Origin: Spirochaetales bacterium
GTDB taxonomy: Bacteria; Spirochaetota; Spirochaetia; SPDA01
NCBI GenBank assembly: GCA_004525155.1
Contig: SPDA01000100.1
Span: forward strand, 1-6,645
Reading direction: 5' to 3'
DNA: 6,645 bases
A program made the translations under genes and the position numbers. Positions 1 to 6,431 of this stretch are shown one piece after another. Each line of letters starts with the position of its first letter. Within the stretch, counting starts at the first letter, position 1. A model generated the notes under the pieces. It made no database searches. It saw only the letters and a list, made by a program, of their open reading frames with translations, and was not told where the DNA came from.

Positions 1-130
1 TAAATAATCTCAAGAATTCTTTTGTGATAGGTACAATAATTTTATAACCTCTTCCATGAACAGTCAAGTGGTTTATAAAACTTAGTTATATTACTAATTT
101 TATTTACTATTCATCGTAATGCAGCTAGGT
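1..130. other. AT-rich intergenic stretch, no gene seen
   Basis: This stretch is much richer in A and T than the genes that follow and is full of stop codons in all frames. One frame is open from the window edge to a TAA at 45-47 and could be the last codons of a gene lying to the left, but 14 codons are too few to judge. I see no tRNA, no clear terminator hairpin and no convincing promoter here. Composition changes sharply near 120-140, just before the promoter of the first gene. Confidence 0.5.
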
Positions 131-155
131 AACCTGACCAGGCTTCCGGCATAAA

Positions 156-184
156 TTGACAGGTGCAGCCCCCTGTGATACAAA
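156..184 (+). promoter_or_regulatory. sigma70-type promoter for the first UroD-family gene
   Basis: A perfect -35 hexamer TTGACA (156-161) is followed after 17 bp by TACAAA (179-184), which matches four of six positions of TATAAT. Transcription would start near 190-192, leaving an untranslated leader of about 25 nt that carries the GGAGG ribosome binding site. The promoter lies inside the longest possible open frame of the downstream gene (GTG at 163), which argues against that upstream start. The assignment rests on sequence match only. Confidence 0.5.
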
Positions 185-206
185 TTCTAGGTCTAAATTC
201 GGGGAC

Positions 207-211
207 GGAGG
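207..211 (+). promoter_or_regulatory. ribosome binding site that fixes the start at 217
   Basis: GGAGG sits 5 nt before the ATG at 217. The upstream in-frame GTG at 163 has no such site. Together with the promoter at 156-184 this selects ATG 217 as the start. Confidence 0.7.
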
Positions 212-216
212 ATGAT

Positions 217-1416
217 ATGACCAGACGGGAAAGGGTGAAAACCGCACTGAACCGGCAGGAGCCTGACAGGGTACCGATAGACAACAACGGCGGGGTATCC
301 GGCATGCACGAGACTGCCTATAAGAATCTTCTGTCTTACCTGCAGGCCGAGGATAAACTGACCATATACGATCCCACCCAGCGGCTCGCCCTGGTCCGGC
401 AGGATATACGGGGTTTTTTCGGGGTGGATACCTGGTACATCGGTCCCCGGGCGCCTTCGTTCTGGAAATATAACGAAAGACCGGACGGATCCTGGGTGGA
501 TGAGTTCGGCTCCTACTACGAACGCTGCGGACCATACACCGAATTCGTCAAACCTGTGCTTCAAAATGCCACTTTGGAAGACATAAAGCGATATAAATTC
601 CCGAATCCGAGGGACGGAGGAAGATTCGACGGGCTCGAGGAGGATACGAGACGTCTTTTCGAAACTACGGACTACGCCCTCGTCGGCGGCCTTCTGCCGA
701 ACCTGTATTACACTGCCTGGATACTGCGGGGGATGCAGCAGTTTACGGAAGACGTCATGGTTGACCCCGATAGTACTGAGTATCTGCTGGACAAAATCCA
801 GGAATACTATACCGCCTTTGCCGATGAGTTCCTTTCGCGTGCGGGAAAATATCTTGAGATTCAGTGGGTGGGCGACGACTGGGGCCTGCAGACCGCGCCG
901 TTCCTGCCTCCGAGAATAATGAAGGAATCCATTGTTCCCCGGTTCAAGGAACTCATTTCGTTTTTAAAGAGCAAAACGCCGGCAAAAATCTGTTACCACT
1001 CCTGCGGTGTGACCAGTGTCATTATGGAAGATTTCATAGAAATGGGCGTGGACATCATGCACCCCGTACAGGCTAATGCGGTAGGCAACGAAAATGCCGC
1101 CCGGCTCAAGAAAGTTTTCGGGAACAGGATGATGTTTCACGGTAACACGAATAATCAGGGGGTGTTTCACAAAAGCAGGGAAGAAGTTGTGGCGGACGCC
1201 CTTTACCGTATACGGCACCTGGCGCCGGGGGGCGGTTACGTCTTTTCCTCGGGACACAACATTCAGGGTAACATGCCGCCGGAGAACATCCTCGCCTTTT
1301 TCAATACCGCGAAAGAGTACGGAACGTATCCCATCGATGCGGACAGGATCGATGCAAAACTGGAAGAACTCGCAGCTGCGAATCCCGCTGTCAGAAATTC
1401 ATTGCCCGCGGGATGA
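217..1416 (+). CDS. UroD-superfamily protein, putative corrinoid-linked methyltransferase (not HemE)
   Basis: A 399-aa cytoplasmic protein with the uroporphyrinogen decarboxylase (UroD) TIM-barrel fold. The N-terminus MTRRERVKTAL...PDRVPID is the family opening. W217-V-G-D-D, H261-S-C-G, the G-V-D-I-M-H-P-V-Q stretch (277-285) and the C-terminal G-H-N-I-Q...P-P-E-N-I (346-358) are landmarks of a large bacterial subfamily usually annotated only as 'uroporphyrinogen decarboxylase family protein'. True HemE features, such as the N-terminal RQAGRY motif, are missing, so heme synthesis is unlikely. Related families (MtaA, MtbA, CmuA) move methyl groups to or from corrinoid proteins, and that is the best guess here. 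It has the His-x-Cys of the Zn site (H261, C263), but no cysteine where MtaA has its third ligand; S344-S-G-H occupies that region. The segment 307-314 reads FHGNTNNQ, whereas relatives usually have FHGG(I/V)DNQ, so a conserved Asp is Asn (N312). Start chosen at ATG 217 from the GGAGG site and the promoter. Likely first gene of a three-gene run; substrate unknown. Confidence 0.85.
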   Translation: MTRRERVKTALNRQEPDRVPIDNNGGVSGMHETAYKNLLSYLQAEDKLTIYDPTQRLALVRQDIRGFFGVDTWYIGPRAPSFWKYNERPDGSWVDEFGSYYERCGPYTEFVKPVLQNATLEDIKRYKFPNPRDGGRFDGLEEDTRRLFETTDYALVGGLLPNLYYTAWILRGMQQFTEDVMVDPDSTEYLLDKIQEYYTAFADEFLSRAGKYLEIQWVGDDWGLQTAPFLPPRIMKESIVPRFKELISFLKSKTPAKICYHSCGVTSVIMEDFIEMGVDIMHPVQANAVGNENAARLKKVFGNRMMFHGNTNNQGVFHKSREEVVADALYRIRHLAPGGGYVFSSGHNIQGNMPPENILAFFNTAKEYGTYPIDADRIDAKLEELAAANPAVRNSLPAG

Positions 1417-1420
1417 TTTC

Positions 1421-1449
1421 TTGACACGCGCCTGCAATAGTACGACACT
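1421..1449 (+). promoter_or_regulatory. possible weak promoter before the beta-helix gene
   Basis: TTGACA (1421-1426) lies 4 nt after the stop of the first gene. At 17 bp spacing the -10 position is GACACT, only three matches to TATAAT, with no extended -10. It could give the beta-helix gene its own transcript, but read-through from upstream explains the layout as well. Low confidence. Confidence 0.2.
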
Positions 1450-1463
1450 GTGCCTGGCGGAAA

Positions 1464-1485
1464 TCAGCGATTGTCATTATCGTGA
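1464..1485 (+). repeat. imperfect inverted repeat in the leader of the beta-helix gene
   Basis: TCA-G-CGAT (1464-1471) is matched by ATCGTGA (1479-1485): seven pairs with one bulged G around a 7-nt loop. There is no T-run after it, so it is not a typical terminator. It sits about 16 nt before the ribosome binding site and could be an RNA hairpin or an operator. It may also be chance. Confidence 0.25.
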
Positions 1486-1512
1486 CTGTATTGCTTGGTA
1501 TGGAGGTGAAAA

Positions 1513-3171
1513 ATGAAAATGAAGGCGGTATTCCTTGCTGTTTTCTCTCTCGCTGCGGCCGGTCTCCTGTGCGCCGCGGATGTGTATGTCAAAGCCGGGT
1601 CTTCCGGCAAGGGAACAATCGACAACCCTTACGGTGAGTTATGGAAGGCTGTGGAGCGTGCGGAACGGGGTGATGTTATCCACGTGGCTGCCGGAACCTA
1701 TTACGGCAAGGGCGGAGCCGGGCATTTCAAGATCGGTATTCCGAACCTGACTCTCGCCGGCGGTTATTCGGCGGATTTCTCCTCCAGGGACCCGTTTAAA
1801 AATTTCACGATTCTTGAAAGGTCCAGGGATTTCCGCGGCGACTGGACCGGCCTTCCTGAAGGCATAATAGCCGGGGAGGAGGGCGCGGACCACGGCGGCC
1901 TCACCGTTGACGGTTTTGTCCTGAACTGCACGGCGCGGAATACCTACGATGCCGGCGGACAGAAAGTTGTGCTCAGGGCCCCGAGCTATCCGGGAAAGGC
2001 GGTACAGGGCAGCAGTAAAAATTTCAAAATACGGAACTGCATCATTTTAAGTCCAATCGGCGAGGGCATATACTGGTCCTGGCAGGGCGGGGAAAACGAG
2101 GTATCCAACAATTTCATCCTGAACACTTTTTATTCGGCAATCGAAACACGCTCGGCCCAGCCGGAAAGTGTCATCACCATCAGGAACAACACAATCGCCT
2201 TCGTCTGGTTTTATCCTTCCAAGGGCGGCGGCATGGGCATCTTCGTGGGCCGCCAGGGCCAGACCATCATAGACAGCAACGTACTGGCGTTCCTTCAGAC
2301 CGAAGGCGGCGAAGCAGGCTACGCGGTGAGCAACACGTTCGGCAACGAGGACACCATTATGCGCAACAACGTGTTCTTCTCGACGCCGGGCGGATACTAC
2401 AAGTACATGGATTACAACAAGGCGAACCTCATTGTCTGGAAGCCGGGCGAGCTCGACGATCTCAACGACGAGGATTACTGCGAAGACTATATGCTTCTCG
2501 AATCCGGCGGCAACCAGGAAGCGGACCCGGGCCTTAAGCCGGACAAGGATTACGCCCTGCTCTTCGCCAATTACGTGGAATCCACGCCAGGCAAACTCAA
2601 CATGGACGCCATGAACCAGTGGCGGCAGGCCATGGGGCTCCCTCTCCAGGGGCAGTCCGGAACACCGAGACCGATACTTGCGCCGCCCTATCCGATGGAT
2701 AAGATTGTACCGAATCTCGTCTCCTCCATACCCGGGGTCGGTGTTCAGGTCAAAGGTCCTTTTGCGGTTTATTCCTCCGAGGGGCCGGCCGCCAATCTCA
2801 GCTACAGACAGGTGGAATTTGCCAGTCTTAAAAAAGGCGCGGCAAAATACACCGACGGCGACGCCGTCGAATTCAAAGCGGGCATGGGGGATAACAAAAC
2901 CACCTACGAAATCGAATCCGTGGCGCCGCGCTCCGATTATCAGTGCGTGCAGCTTCTTATTCCGGGTTCTTCGGGACCTTCAACAAGGGATATAATTTAC
3001 GGCTACCTGCTGAAGGGTTCTCCGGCACACAAGGATTGGGAGAAGCTCTACGCCAAAAAGGAAAAAACCTACAAGGACGGCATAACCATTAAAGGGCAGG
3101 TATACAATTTCAAGAACCAGAGTTACCCTTATCCTTACGGCATTGTCGTCACCGAGGTAAGCGGCAAGTAG
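1513..3171 (+). CDS. secreted right-handed beta-helix (pectate lyase-like fold) protein
   Basis: A 552-aa exported protein of unknown activity. It starts with a signal peptide: MKMK, a hydrophobic core (5-19), then LLCAAD. Cleavage after A21 or A22 by signal peptidase I is likely. C20 could be lipidated only under a relaxed lipobox, since Leu at -1 is non-canonical. Residues 24-66 (V-Y-V-K-A-G-S-S-G ... G-D-V-I-H-V-A-A-G-T-Y-Y) are the typical N-terminal cap and first coil of parallel beta-helix proteins of the DUF1565/pectate lyase-like type. Coils follow to about 290, with short strands ending in asparagine: IRNC 173-176, VSNN 197-200, IRNN 223-226, IDSN 253-256, MRNN 283-286. From about 395 a separate C-terminal part follows that I do not recognise, probably beta-rich, ending KGQVYNFKNQ...YGIVVTEVSGK. 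No catalytic site of a named polysaccharide lyase or hydrolase family could be assigned. Start ATG 1513 has an excellent site (GGAGGTGA at 1502-1509); ATG 1519 is an alternative. It lies between two UroD-fold genes on the same strand. It could bind or process a polymer outside the cytoplasm. Confidence 0.8.
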   Translation: MKMKAVFLAVFSLAAAGLLCAADVYVKAGSSGKGTIDNPYGELWKAVERAERGDVIHVAAGTYYGKGGAGHFKIGIPNLTLAGGYSADFSSRDPFKNFTILERSRDFRGDWTGLPEGIIAGEEGADHGGLTVDGFVLNCTARNTYDAGGQKVVLRAPSYPGKAVQGSSKNFKIRNCIILSPIGEGIYWSWQGGENEVSNNFILNTFYSAIETRSAQPESVITIRNNTIAFVWFYPSKGGGMGIFVGRQGQTIIDSNVLAFLQTEGGEAGYAVSNTFGNEDTIMRNNVFFSTPGGYYKYMDYNKANLIVWKPGELDDLNDEDYCEDYMLLESGGNQEADPGLKPDKDYALLFANYVESTPGKLNMDAMNQWRQAMGLPLQGQSGTPRPILAPPYPMDKIVPNLVSSIPGVGVQVKGPFAVYSSEGPAANLSYRQVEFASLKKGAAKYTDGDAVEFKAGMGDNKTTYEIESVAPRSDYQCVQLLIPGSSGPSTRDIIYGYLLKGSPAHKDWEKLYAKKEKTYKDGITIKGQVYNFKNQSYPYPYGIVVTEVSGK

Positions 3172-3297
3172 GCAGGGGCCTTCCGCAATGCCGCCGGGGC
3201 GCCCGTATTTTGATTGTGTGACTTCCGCTGCGAGTATTGGAAAAAACTCAGTGTTTATACACGGTGAACCAGTATCTGAAAAGAAAGGAGAATTCAT
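3172..3297 (+). other. intergenic gap with a weak hairpin, no clear terminator
   Basis: This 126-nt gap contains CGGG (3195-3198) and CCCG (3202-3205) around a GCG loop, followed by TATTTTG. The stem has only four pairs and the T-run is interrupted, so efficient termination is doubtful. A TATACA hexamer at 3256-3261 has no fitting -35. The ribosome binding site AAAGGAG (3284-3290) of the next gene is at the right end. Read-through into the methyltransferase gene is the simplest view. Confidence 0.3.
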
Positions 3298-4296
3298 ATG
3301 ACAGGCCGGGAAAGGATAAAAGCCTTGCTGGGTAATGAACAAACCGACAGGCATCCCTTCATGCCGGTGACGATGATGCTGGCCGGCGATGCCATCGGTG
3401 CGAAATACGGAATCTATGCCACCGATTACCGGGTACTTGCGGAGGGCCAGATCGCGGTTGCGGAAAAATTCGACATCGACCATGTGTCCGTCATCTCCGA
3501 TCCGGCGGTTGAGGCCCACGACTGGGGCGCCGTTATCTGTTACTATGACAATCAGCCCCCCGCTGTGGACGAGCGCGCCGCACTTGTCTCAGATAAAGCC
3601 GGCCTGCTCAGCCTCAAGGCGCCGGACCCCTATGCGGGTAAAAGGATGCTCAACCGGATCCGTGCCGTTGAACTGCTGAGGGAGAAAGCGGGCGGGGACA
3701 GGCTGGTGGAAGGATGGGTCGAAGGCCCGGCTGCGGAATCTGCTGATTTGCGGGGCATCAACCACCTCATGCTGGACCTCATCGATGATCCGGAATTCAT
3801 TAACGACCTGTTCGGAATGGTAACGGATACGGCAATCGCGTTTGCCCTGGCGCAGGTTAAAGCCGGTGCAGATATTATCGGCGTCGGAGACGCGGCGGCG
3901 AGTCTCGTCGGGCCGGCCCTCTACGAAGACCTGGTGCTGAAATACGAACAGCGTCTGGTGGATGCCATCCACGGTGCCGGCGGATTGGTTCGCCTCCACA
4001 TCTGCGGCAACACGACGGATCTCTGCCGAGGTATGGGTACTCTCGGCAGTGACATAATCGATCTGGATTCCCTCTGCCCCTTGAAAAAGGCCAGGGCCGA
4101 CATGGGGCCGAATCAGGCGCTGCTCGGCAATATCGATCCTGTGCGGGTATTACGAAACGGGAAACCGGAAGACATCCGCCGTGAAACGAAGGCCTGCCGG
4201 GACGCCGCGGGACAAAAATATATTATAGGTGCTGGCTGCGAAATACCGAGAGACACGCCTTTTGAAAATATTCACGCCATGCGGACTTTCATGTAG
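3298..4296 (+). CDS. MtaA/MtbA-like methylcobamide methyltransferase (UroD superfamily)
   Basis: A 332-aa cytoplasmic UroD-fold protein resembling the methanogen methylcobamide:coenzyme M methyltransferases MtaA and MtbA and their many bacterial relatives. These enzymes take a methyl group from a methylated corrinoid protein and give it to a thiol or other acceptor activated by Zn. The Zn triad is visible as H234-x-C236 (HICGNTTDLC) and C314 (GAGCEIPRDTP), with 78 residues between the cysteines, close to the spacing in MtaA. Other landmarks are MTGRERIKALL at the start, E139-G-W-V-E-G-P (138-144), the A-G-A-D-I-I-G-V-G-D stretch (189-198) and the GNIDP motif (278-281). The length is normal to slightly short: it stops at HAMRTFM, where relatives usually run some ten residues further. 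In bacteria the acceptor is often unknown; coenzyme M is not implied. Start ATG 3298 has AAAGGAG 7 nt upstream. Its last 8 nt overlap the convergent methyltransferase gene. Probably the third gene of the run from 217. No corrinoid-binding partner is encoded in the window. Confidence 0.87.
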   Translation: MTGRERIKALLGNEQTDRHPFMPVTMMLAGDAIGAKYGIYATDYRVLAEGQIAVAEKFDIDHVSVISDPAVEAHDWGAVICYYDNQPPAVDERAALVSDKAGLLSLKAPDPYAGKRMLNRIRAVELLREKAGGDRLVEGWVEGPAAESADLRGINHLMLDLIDDPEFINDLFGMVTDTAIAFALAQVKAGADIIGVGDAAASLVGPALYEDLVLKYEQRLVDAIHGAGGLVRLHICGNTTDLCRGMGTLGSDIIDLDSLCPLKKARADMGPNQALLGNIDPVRVLRNGKPEDIRRETKACRDAAGQKYIIGAGCEIPRDTPFENIHAMRTFM

Positions 4297-4864
4297 ACTG
4301 TGCGGTGCAGGCGTACAGCTCTTCATTTACAGCGGAAAATGCAACTGAGGAATACCCGGACTGGTTTATCCAGACGGCTGTGTCCTCCCTGCTTAAGCGG
4401 TGGTGAAGCGGCGGTCCATGAGGCGTTTCGGTTTTTTCGAATTCGATTACCGCGAGTTTGCCGCCTGGCTTTAGAAGCCTTTTTATTTCCCCCAGAAGCC
4501 GGACCTTTTCGTCCACCTCGTGGAGGACCGTGGACAGCAGCGCGAAGGTTCCAATCCCGTCGGGCAGAGGAACTGCATACTCCCGGGACTTTACGAGGTT
4601 GAAAGCAGTAAGGAGCCCGCGCTCCGTGTGGTTTTTCAAAAACTTGAGCATTTTGCGGGAGCTGTCGATTCCGTATACGCTGCCTGAATCTTTTAGAATT
4701 TCCGCGGCAGCCCGGAGGTAGAAACCGGTACCGCAGCCTACATCGATAAAGACGTCCCCCGGTTTGAGCCCCAGTGATGACAGGATAGCGCCAGGGTTCA
4801 TCTGCTTTCTGAAATCTTCCGCCTCGAGTTTATCGGCATGTTTCGGATCGAATTTATGTGCCAT
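4289..4864 (-). CDS. small class I SAM-dependent methyltransferase
   Basis: A 191-aa soluble methyltransferase of the Rossmann-like class I (Methyltransf_11/31 or UbiE-like) type. The opening HKFDPKHADKLEAEDFRK is typical of a family of short bacterial methyltransferases with no known substrate. SAM-binding motif I is FIDVGCGTGF (39-48); the acidic end of strand 2 is YGIDSS (64-69); then LLSTVLHEV (109-117) for motif IV, and LLKPGGKLAVIEF (130-142) for the post-motif loop and strand. The C-terminus (ELYACTAQ) looks like a complete final strand. A longer frame reaching 5305 exists, but everything before M at 4864 overlaps cbiA out of frame and has no family features. The start lacks a good ribosome binding site. 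It lies 38 nt downstream of cbiA, so it could be translated after cbiA on a shared transcript or from the promoter proposed at 4872-4901. It is not one of the corrin-ring methylases, which have a different fold, so a direct role in cobalamin synthesis is not supported. Its 3' end overlaps the MtaA-like gene by 8 nt. Confidence 0.85.
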   Translation of the reverse strand: MAHKFDPKHADKLEAEDFRKQMNPGAILSSLGLKPGDVFIDVGCGTGFYLRAAAEILKDSGSVYGIDSSRKMLKFLKNHTERGLLTAFNLVKSREYAVPLPDGIGTFALLSTVLHEVDEKVRLLGEIKRLLKPGGKLAVIEFEKTETPHGPPLHHRLSREDTAVWINQSGYSSVAFSAVNEELYACTAQST

Positions 4865-4871
4865 AGCCCGG

Positions 4872-4901
4872 ATTATACCCCGGAACGGAAAACGGTGTAC
4901 A
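4872..4901 (-). promoter_or_regulatory. possible promoter giving a nearly leaderless methyltransferase mRNA
   Basis: On the minus strand a perfect TATAAT (4877 to 4872) lies 7 nt before the ATG at 4864. A TGTACA hexamer (4901 to 4896, four of six matches to TTGACA) stands 18 bp upstream. Transcription would begin at or next to the start codon, which fits the missing ribosome binding site. The site lies in the short gap after cbiA, a GC-rich context where a chance TATAAT is not common. It is unproven. Confidence 0.3.
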
Positions 4902-4902
4902 G

Positions 4903-6312
4903 CTATCCTGCTGAACCGGCGGCGGACTTGAATCTTTCCGAGCATTTCCGCACGAACCGGGCCGGCCAGCGCAAGTCCGCGGCGAAATGAATATGAAAAT
5001 ACCCCGCCATGACGCTGCCTGCAGCCAGCCCGTCGCTTACATCCTGCCTTTCCGGGGCTGAAAGACGTAACGAGGGGCTGTACATATCGGGCAGATTTTC
5101 CAGCAGAGACCAGTGGAACACGTGCCCCCATATTTCCCAGCCTTTTTCCGCGATTACGGAGTCCGCTACAGCCCGGGCTTTGTAGTACCCCAGGGCCGCC
5201 AGCCTGTCCGTCATCCGCACGCTTCCTTTGAACACGCCGGCCATGCTGTATGATTCGCCTCCGAAGGTCTTCAGTTTTTCCATGAGATACATGAGTCCGC
5301 CGCATTCGGCGTACACGGGGAGACCTTTACGCGCCGCCTCGCGGACCGCGCTCCTCATCGGTTTGTTTGCTTCGAGCTGCGGCGCGAGAAGCTCGGGGTA
5401 GCCGCCGCCGAAATACAGGCCGCCGATATGCTCCGGGAGACGGGCGTCGTGCACGGGACTGAAGGGCACCAGTTCGGCCCCGAGATCTTTCAGTATGTCC
5501 AGATTGTCCTCGTAGTAAAAATGAAAGGCGTCATCATACGCATAAGCGATACGGACCTTATCCTGACCCTCGGGGAAGACGCGGCCCGTGAAAATCCGTG
5601 GTGTAACAGCCGGCAGTTCAGGAGCGGCCTGCGCTATTGCAAGAAGCCGGTCGAGATCGATATGGGTTTCCGCATACTTTGCGGCTTTTACAAGGGATTC
5701 CGGCAGCCCTCCCTTTTCCCAGGCGGGGGTGAGCCCGAGATGGCGTTCCGGCATGGCCAGTTCCTTGTCACCGGGGAAATAACCCAGAACGGGAAGACCT
5801 GTGGCCGCTTCAATCGGGCCTTTAACCAGGCCGAGATGATGTTCTCCGGCAATTTTGTTGAGTATGAACCCGGCGAGGTTTAATTCGGGATCGAATTTGA
5901 GAAAACCGAGGGCGACTGCAGCGGCGCTTCGAGCCATGGCTCCTGCGTCCAGGCAGAGGACGACGGGACTGCCGAGCAGTTTTGCCGTATGCGCCGTACT
6001 GCCCTTTTCGTCACTTCCGGATAGTCCATCGTAAAGTCCCATGACTCCTTCGATTACGGCAATATCCGCGTCTCCGGCAGAACGGGTAAAAAGCTCCAGT
6101 ACCGCGTCCTTGTCCGTCAGTACCGTATCCAGGTTCCGGGCTGGTCTGCCGGAAGCGAGGGTATGAAAACCGGTATCGATGTAATCAGGTCCCGTCTTGA
6201 AGGCCTGAACCGTAAGTCCCCTGTTTGTAAGTGCTGAAATTATACCGGCGGTTATGGTAGTTTTGCCCGAACCCGAGTGGGTCGCGGCAAGGCTGATGCG
6301 CGGTATGGTCAT
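4903..6312 (-). CDS. cbiA: cobyrinate a,c-diamide synthase (CbiA/CobB family)
   Basis: A 469-aa cytoplasmic enzyme that amidates the a and c side chains of cobyrinate (or hydrogenobyrinate in the aerobic route) using ATP and glutamine, EC 6.3.5.11/6.3.5.9, in adenosylcobalamin synthesis. The N-terminal dethiobiotin-synthetase-like ATPase domain (about 3-195) has the P-loop AATHSGSGKTT (9-19), the substrate segment FKTGPDYIDTGFH (38-50) and VIEGVMGLYDG (86-96). The C-terminal class I glutamine amidotransferase domain (about 253-445) has the segment GGLYFGGGYPEL (297-308), the nucleophile C337 in YAECGG and the catalytic His region FHIHF (439-443), preceded by GHVFHWS (396-402). All key residues are intact and the length is normal. 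The name cbiA (anaerobic route) is preferred to cobB because the neighbours suggest an anaerobe; sequence alone does not decide. Start ATG 6312 puts the P-loop at the usual distance from the N-terminus, but no Shine-Dalgarno site precedes it; a small upstream frame ends as ATGA across this start. It is the only cobalamin biosynthesis gene in the window, and the methyltransferase gene follows after 38 nt. Confidence 0.95.
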   Translation of the reverse strand: MTIPRISLAATHSGSGKTTITAGIISALTNRGLTVQAFKTGPDYIDTGFHTLASGRPARNLDTVLTDKDAVLELFTRSAGDADIAVIEGVMGLYDGLSGSDEKGSTAHTAKLLGSPVVLCLDAGAMARSAAAVALGFLKFDPELNLAGFILNKIAGEHHLGLVKGPIEAATGLPVLGYFPGDKELAMPERHLGLTPAWEKGGLPESLVKAAKYAETHIDLDRLLAIAQAAPELPAVTPRIFTGRVFPEGQDKVRIAYAYDDAFHFYYEDNLDILKDLGAELVPFSPVHDARLPEHIGGLYFGGGYPELLAPQLEANKPMRSAVREAARKGLPVYAECGGLMYLMEKLKTFGGESYSMAGVFKGSVRMTDRLAALGYYKARAVADSVIAEKGWEIWGHVFHWSLLENLPDMYSPSLRLSAPERQDVSDGLAAGSVMAGYFHIHFAADLRWPARFVRKCSERFKSAAGSAG

Positions 6313-6431
6313 AGGATTACCGGGCAGCCGGCGCCCGACGGCCGTGAAAAACTGATCATCTCAGCACTTTGCGTATTTTTCACCTGTTTCTCCCTGTTCA
6401 AGATACTGTACAATGTAATACCAGGAATCAT
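6309..6431 (-). CDS. possible 40-aa leader ORF coupled to cbiA
   Basis: A frame of 40 codons runs from ATG at 6431 to a TGA at 6311-6309 that overlaps the cbiA ATG as ATGA, the classic layout for translational coupling. AGGG lies 5 nt before its start. The peptide (MIPGITLYSILNREKQ... ending GAGCPVIL) matches no family I know. Another minus-strand frame in the same DNA is open too, ending KYAKC and a TGA at 6361-6363, so coding is not certain. Its support is the overlap and the absence of a ribosome binding site for cbiA itself. Confidence 0.22.
   Translation of the reverse strand: MIPGITLYSILNREKQVKNTQSAEMISFSRPSGAGCPVIL
6321..6337 (-). repeat. GC-rich hairpin just before the cbiA start
   Basis: CGGGC (6321-6325) and GCCCG (6333-6337) form a five-pair GC-only stem around a 7-nt loop, ending 8 nt before the cbiA ATG on the minus strand. 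Next to it lies the 8-bp palindrome ACGGCCGT (6338-6345). The hairpin would cover the place where a ribosome binding site is expected. There is no T-run in either direction, so it is not a terminator. Confidence 0.4.

Noticed and set aside
127..135. AGGT-A-ACCT inverted repeat before the first promoter
   Set aside because: Four-bp arms are too short to separate from chance.
163..216. Eighteen-residue N-terminal extension of the first gene from a GTG
   Set aside because: It has no ribosome binding site, overlaps the promoter, and the family N-terminus starts at ATG 217.
125..564. Minus-strand open frames of 123 and 136 codons opposite the first gene
   Set aside because: They are antisense to a well-supported gene and their Arg/Pro-rich translations show no domain.
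217..1416. hemE (uroporphyrinogen decarboxylase of heme synthesis)
   Set aside because: The N-terminal RQAGRY-type motif is missing, and the HSCG and GHNIQ motifs place it in the methyltransferase-like subfamilies.
3195..3212. Rho-independent terminator after the beta-helix gene
   Set aside because: The stem has only four pairs and the T-run is broken.
2980..3519. Minus-strand open frame of 179 codons across the gap between the beta-helix and MtaA-like genes
   Set aside because: Most of it is antisense to two real genes, it has no recognisable motif, and the gap part has no promoter or ribosome site for it.
4865..5305. N-terminal extension of the SAM methyltransferase to a 338-aa protein
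   Set aside because: The extra 147 residues overlap cbiA in another frame and are low-complexity Arg/Gly-rich shadow sequence; the family N-terminus is at 4864.
5428..5883. Plus-strand open frame of 151 codons opposite cbiA
   Set aside because: Antisense shadow of a fully intact enzyme, with no known domain.
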